Of a stretch of DNA of 64,000 nucleotides, positions 61,165 through 64,000 are shown one piece after another (positions within the stretch are counted from its first letter, which is position 1; each line of letters opens with the position of its first letter). Both the position numbers and the translations under genes were made by a program. The stretch comes from CAIKMD01 sp035552195. Lineage in GTDB: Bacteria; Pseudomonadota; Alphaproteobacteria; ATCC43930; CGMCC-115725. The notes beneath the pieces are model-generated. The model searched no databases. It was given only the letters and a program-made list of their open reading frames with translations, and was not told the origin of the DNA. The DNA is taken from contig DASZLU010000026.1 in assembly GCA_035552195.1 (NCBI GenBank), positions 124,001 to 188,000 on the forward strand. Reading direction: 5' to 3'.

Positions 61165-62367
61165 ATGATGTCCGTGATCAATCCCGAGCATTCCCCGAAA
61201 TGGCGCCCGCGTACGGTGCTGACCCATAGCGGTTTGCAGCGCTCGCAATTCGAGGAGACCTCCGAGGCGATCTTCATGACCTCGGGCTTCGTCTATCAAA
61301 GCGCCGAGGAAGCCGAGGAAGCCTTCAAGAACCAAGGCACGCGCTATGTCTATTCGCGCTATGCCAATCCGACGATCTCGATGTTCGAAGACCGGCTGCG
61401 CTTGCTCGAAGGCGCTGAGGCGGTACGCGGCACGTCATCCGGCATGGCTGCTGTCTTTGCCTCGATGGCGTGCTTCCTCAAGACCGGCGATCGTATCGTC
61501 GCCTCTCGCGCCCTGTTCGGCTCGTGCCTCTATATCATTCAAGAGATACTGCCGCGCTCTGGCGTGAAGTATCAGCTGGTCGACGGCGCCGATCTCGATC
61601 AATGGCGCGAGGCGTTGAAGCCCGGCGTGCAAGCCGTGTTCTGCGAAAGCCCATCCAATCCGGGGCTCGAGCTGGTCGATCTGAAAGCCGTCGCAGCGCT
61701 AACGCATCAGACCGGCGGTCTGCTCATCGTCGACAACGTCTTTGCCTCGCCGCTACTGCAAAAGCCGCTGCAGCTGGGTGCCGACATCGTCGTCTATTCC
61801 GCGACCAAGCATATCGACGGACAGGGGCGGAGCCTCGGCGGCGCGGTGCTTGGCTCGACGAAATACATCAACGAACAGCTGGCGCCGTTCCTGCGCCATA
61901 CGGGCCCGGCGCTATCGCCCTTCAATGCCTGGATTCTGGTGAAGGGTCTCGAGACGATGGATCTGCGGGTGCGTCAAAGCTGCGACAGCGCGCTGAAGAT
62001 CGCGCAGTTTCTCGAGAAGCATCCGCGCGTCGGCCGTGTGCGCTATCCCGGGCTTGAAAGCCATCCGCAGCATGCGCTCGCGACGCAGCAGATGAGCGGC
62101 TTCGGCACCGTCGTCACCCTGAATGTCGGGACCAGTAAAAGCGAGACATTCCGCTTCCTCAACGCGCTGAAGCTTGCGCGCATCTCGAACAATCTCGGTG
62201 ACAGCAAGAGCCTGGTGACGCATCCGGCAACGACGACGCATCGCACGCTGAAGGCAGACGAGCGCGAGCGGCTCGGCATCACCGATGCGCTGATCCGTTT
62301 CTCGGTCGGGTTGGAAGACGCGCAGGACCTGATCGACGATCTCGATCAGGCGCTGAAAGTTGTCTAG
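61165..62367 (+). CDS. metZ: O-succinylhomoserine sulfhydrylase MetZ
   Basis: A 400-residue PLP enzyme of the Cys/Met metabolism family. It begins RPRTVLTHSGLQRSQFEETSEAIFMTSGFVYQSAEEAE, the MetZ-type opening. RYANPTISMFEDRLRLLEGAEA follows. The PLP lysine is K215 in SATKHIDGQGRSLGGAV, and the phosphate loop lies in TSSGMAAVFAS. It makes homocysteine from O-succinylhomoserine and sulfide in one step. AAGGAGG lies upstream. Two ATG codons (61165, 61168) are adjacent. It is controlled by the SAM-II riboswitch in its leader. Confidence 0.94.
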   Translation: MMSVINPEHSPKWRPRTVLTHSGLQRSQFEETSEAIFMTSGFVYQSAEEAEEAFKNQGTRYVYSRYANPTISMFEDRLRLLEGAEAVRGTSSGMAAVFASMACFLKTGDRIVASRALFGSCLYIIQEILPRSGVKYQLVDGADLDQWREALKPGVQAVFCESPSNPGLELVDLKAVAALTHQTGGLLIVDNVFASPLLQKPLQLGADIVVYSATKHIDGQGRSLGGAVLGSTKYINEQLAPFLRHTGPALSPFNAWILVKGLETMDLRVRQSCDSALKIAQFLEKHPRVGRVRYPGLESHPQHALATQQMSGFGTVVTLNVGTSKSETFRFLNALKLARISNNLGDSKSLVTHPATTTHRTLKADERERLGITDALIRFSVGLEDAQDLIDDLDQALKVV

Positions 62368-62404
62368 ACGAAATGCGCCGTGTCGCTAAAGGCGCGGCGC
62401 CCCA

Positions 62405-62860
62405 TCACTGCGGATCGCAGCCGTCTTTCGGCGGCGACGGCTCGTCTTTGACGATCTCGCCGAACGCCCAAAGCCCCAGCCAGTAATAAACGAGCGCCAG
62501 CCCGGCGAGGCCGAGGACCAAGGACGGGATCAGGACGACCGCGATGCTCTTCGCATCGCCCGACGGCGACGCGTTCGCCCCCCAGAGCAACCACACGAAA
62601 GCGGCGACGATCGACACCACACCGGCCCCGAGGCCGATCTTGGCGCGTTCCCATGTCGCGCGCGTCATGCTGATGCGCACCGGTTGCGCCGGCAGCTTGT
62701 GCGTGATTTTGAACGAAACGAGACAGCCGGCAATGAACAGCAAGCTGCAGACCGCCAGCCATTGCGGGTCGTAATTCTGCTGCTGCTGCGAGGCGTAAGA
62801 GATCGCGATACCGCAGGCGACAAGAACGATCAGCGCCGGCGAAGGGTAGATACGAAGCAT
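62405..62860 (-). CDS. Uncharacterised multi-helix membrane protein
   Basis: A 151-residue protein with about four hydrophobic helices, near residues 8-24, 35-50, 72-93 (IGLGAGVVSIVAAFVWLLWG) and 104-128 (IAVVLIPSLVLGLAGLALVYYWLGLWAF). A polar C-terminal tail reads EIVKDEPSPPKDGCDPQ. Between helices 2 and 3 lies a basic loop (KITHKLPAQPVRISMTRATWERAK). No family is recognised. It converges on metZ. Confidence 0.7.
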   Translation of the reverse strand: MLRIYPSPALIVLVACGIAISYASQQQQNYDPQWLAVCSLLFIAGCLVSFKITHKLPAQPVRISMTRATWERAKIGLGAGVVSIVAAFVWLLWGANASPSGDAKSIAVVLIPSLVLGLAGLALVYYWLGLWAFGEIVKDEPSPPKDGCDPQ

Positions 62861-63068
62861 CGATACGGTCGTCCTTTTTCCGCGACATGCAGGTGACGTG
62901 AACGAGATGCTCGCAAAGCAGAATGAACAATTCGTTGCGCGCGGAGGCTTGTTGAAGCTTAACGGCCTTCAGTCTTGATCGAATCGATTTCGATAAATTT
63001 GTATCGATCACCCCCAAACCCTTCTCCGCGATGGGCCTGGGGCGATACTGCACCAACGAGAGTCATCG

Positions 63069-63087
63069 CCTCCCCCTTGAGGGGAGG
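63069..63087 (-). terminator. CCTCCCC/GGGGAGG hairpin downstream of the iron-type binding-protein gene
   Basis: CCTCCCC (63069-63075) pairs with GGGGAGG (63081-63087) with a five-base loop. It lies 11 bases beyond the stop of the leftward gene. Palindromes of this composition are common between genes in alphaproteobacteria and may act as terminators or as dispersed repeats. Confidence 0.45.
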
Positions 63088-63097
63088 GTAGAGAGGG

Positions 63098-64000
63098 CTA
63101 CGGGCGCTGTGCGGGAATGAATTTTTTGGCGAGGGCGGCAGCTTCCTCGCGCGAGGCGATTGCCGCCTCGGATTGATCGGCGCCGTACAGCACGCCCGAC
63201 ACCGGAAAGCTCGCCGGATCGGGATGCGGCACGTCGAGACGGCGGCTGTTATGTCCGGTCTGGCCCCAATCGGTTTGGCCCGCTTTCGAGAGCAGCCAGT
63301 TGATATAGAGCTTCGCGGCGTTCGGATGCGGCGCGTGATCCATCATCGAGACGGTGCCGAAGCCAGTGCTCATCGTCGGATGCGGCAAATGCAGATCGAA
63401 GCCGGCGATGTTCTTGCCGAGCCCCTGTTGCTGGAATGGCCCGATCTCTTCGGCCGCGGTGCCGAGCCCGATCGGATATTGGCCGCGCACCAGAAATTCC
63501 GCTTCCTGGCGCGGGTTTGTGCTGTAGATGATCTTCTGCTCGGCATAGAGGCGCTGGAGGAAATCGGCGCCGAAATTATTCAAGAGCCGTTGGCCGACAC
63601 CGACACCTGCGCCGGGCAGGCGCGGATCGTCCCAGACGATTTTGTTCGCAAAGCGCGGGGCGAGCAAATCCTCATAAGTCTTGAGATCGTCGCGCGAGAC
63701 GAAATCCCAATTGACCATCACGGGCGCCGTGACCGTCGCCTCGAAGCCGAGGACGTAGCGCTTGGCCGAGTCCATCCAACCGAGATCGAGCCCGCCGAAC
63801 CAATCCTTATCGTCGGTGATTTCGGGCAGGAGGAAAGCGGGCCGCAGCGGCACAAACGCGGCGGCCGGCATCAAGGTTTGAAGGATCGAAGGCGTGCCGC
63901 CGACATAGACGTCCCAATTGTAGACGCCGGCGGAGCGCTCGCGCGTGATCTGCGGGATCGCGTCGCGTCCGCTCGAGCCGCTGAAGACGACTTTCACTTG
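63098..64000 (-). CDS. Iron(III)-type ABC substrate-binding protein, N-terminus cut off by window
   Basis: The frame is open at the right edge, so the gene continues beyond the window. About 300 residues are seen of a FbpA/AfuA-type family 1 binding protein. SGSSGRDAIPQITRERSAGVYNWDVYVGGT fits the usual start of the mature lobe. LVRGQYPIGLGTAAEEI and HPTMSTGFGTVSMMDHAPHPNAAKLYINWLLSKAGQ follow, and a C-terminal lobe ends AAALAKKFIPAQRP. Family members bind Fe3+, other metal chelates or organic acids. This is a different family from the NMT1-type proteins elsewhere in the window. Confidence 0.85.
   Translation of the reverse strand, partial: QVKVVFSGSSGRDAIPQITRERSAGVYNWDVYVGGTPSILQTLMPAAAFVPLRPAFLLPEITDDKDWFGGLDLGWMDSAKRYVLGFEATVTAPVMVNWDFVSRDDLKTYEDLLAPRFANKIVWDDPRLPGAGVGVGQRLLNNFGADFLQRLYAEQKIIYSTNPRQEAEFLVRGQYPIGLGTAAEEIGPFQQQGLGKNIAGFDLHLPHPTMSTGFGTVSMMDHAPHPNAAKLYINWLLSKAGQTDWGQTGHNSRRLDVPHPDPASFPVSGVLYGADQSEAAIASREEAAALAKKFIPAQRP

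Noticed and set aside
1..64000. CRISPR arrays, insertion sequences, prophage or integrase genes
   Set aside because: No regularly spaced repeats or transposase/integrase motifs were seen anywhere in the window.

Overview
The window is GC-rich, densely coded DNA of an alphaproteobacterium, most likely a Hyphomicrobiales/Rhodospirillales-type soil or plant-associated lineage. The evidence is a SAM-II riboswitch ahead of metZ, an HWE-type sensor kinase, an alphaproteobacterial XRE regulator, CoxG/MaoC/FAH-type catabolic genes, and many NMT1/TauA-type periplasmic binding proteins. No rRNA, tRNA, insertion sequence, phage gene or CRISPR array was found. The genus cannot be fixed from the sequence alone.

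Layout. (1) 1-4.9 kb: right end of a type VI secretion (T6SS) locus, with the tssM 3' end, tagF, a small coiled-coil protein, a GT7-like glycosyltransferase and a convergent 558-residue Ala/helix-rich protein that could be a secreted substrate. (2) 5.4-13.3 kb: small-molecule metabolism, with a VOC protein, a frameshifted ThDP enzyme, an aspartate-dehydrogenase-like enzyme, an FAH-family hydrolase, an aromatic-ring FAD monooxygenase, two small secreted proteins and a frameshifted DoxX protein. (3) 13.4-19.6 kb: an XRE regulator with a triple TTGATC site, one complete ABC importer (binding protein, ATPase, permease), an extra binding protein with a ferritin-like partner, a MarR regulator and a GIY-YIG protein. 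(4) 19.6-31.5 kb: mixed envelope and redox genes, including a MAPEG protein, a secreted phosphoesterase, a multicopper oxidase, a MaoC hydratase, an H1-like basic protein, a periplasmic c-haem protein, TrmO, exported MsrA, CoxG and a cupin. (5) 31.5-38.0 kb: a surface-glycan-type cluster with a methyltransferase, a UbiA prenyltransferase, a GT77-like transferase, a sulfotransferase and two tandem GT2 enzymes. (6) 38.0-56.2 kb: seven binding proteins without their own permeases, a Rieske oxygenase with an alpha/beta hydrolase, an HD protein, two tandem RumA-type RNA methyltransferases, two sensor kinases and a HerA-type ATPase. (7) 56.5-64 kb: two mini-lipoproteins, a two-kinase sensor of 1130 residues with a coupled response regulator, metZ under a SAM-II riboswitch, a membrane protein, and a partial iron-type binding protein.

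Together the genes describe a scavenging, signal-rich lifestyle. Ten periplasmic binding proteins are present but only one ATPase/permease pair, so most must share transporters elsewhere or act as sensors. Many sit beside oxygenases, hydrolases or sensor kinases. Four genes (ThDP enzyme, DoxX, a membrane protein, one binding protein) look frameshifted. Either the assembly carries small indels or the strain carries several young pseudogenes. All calls come from reading the sequence; no database or alignment was run.
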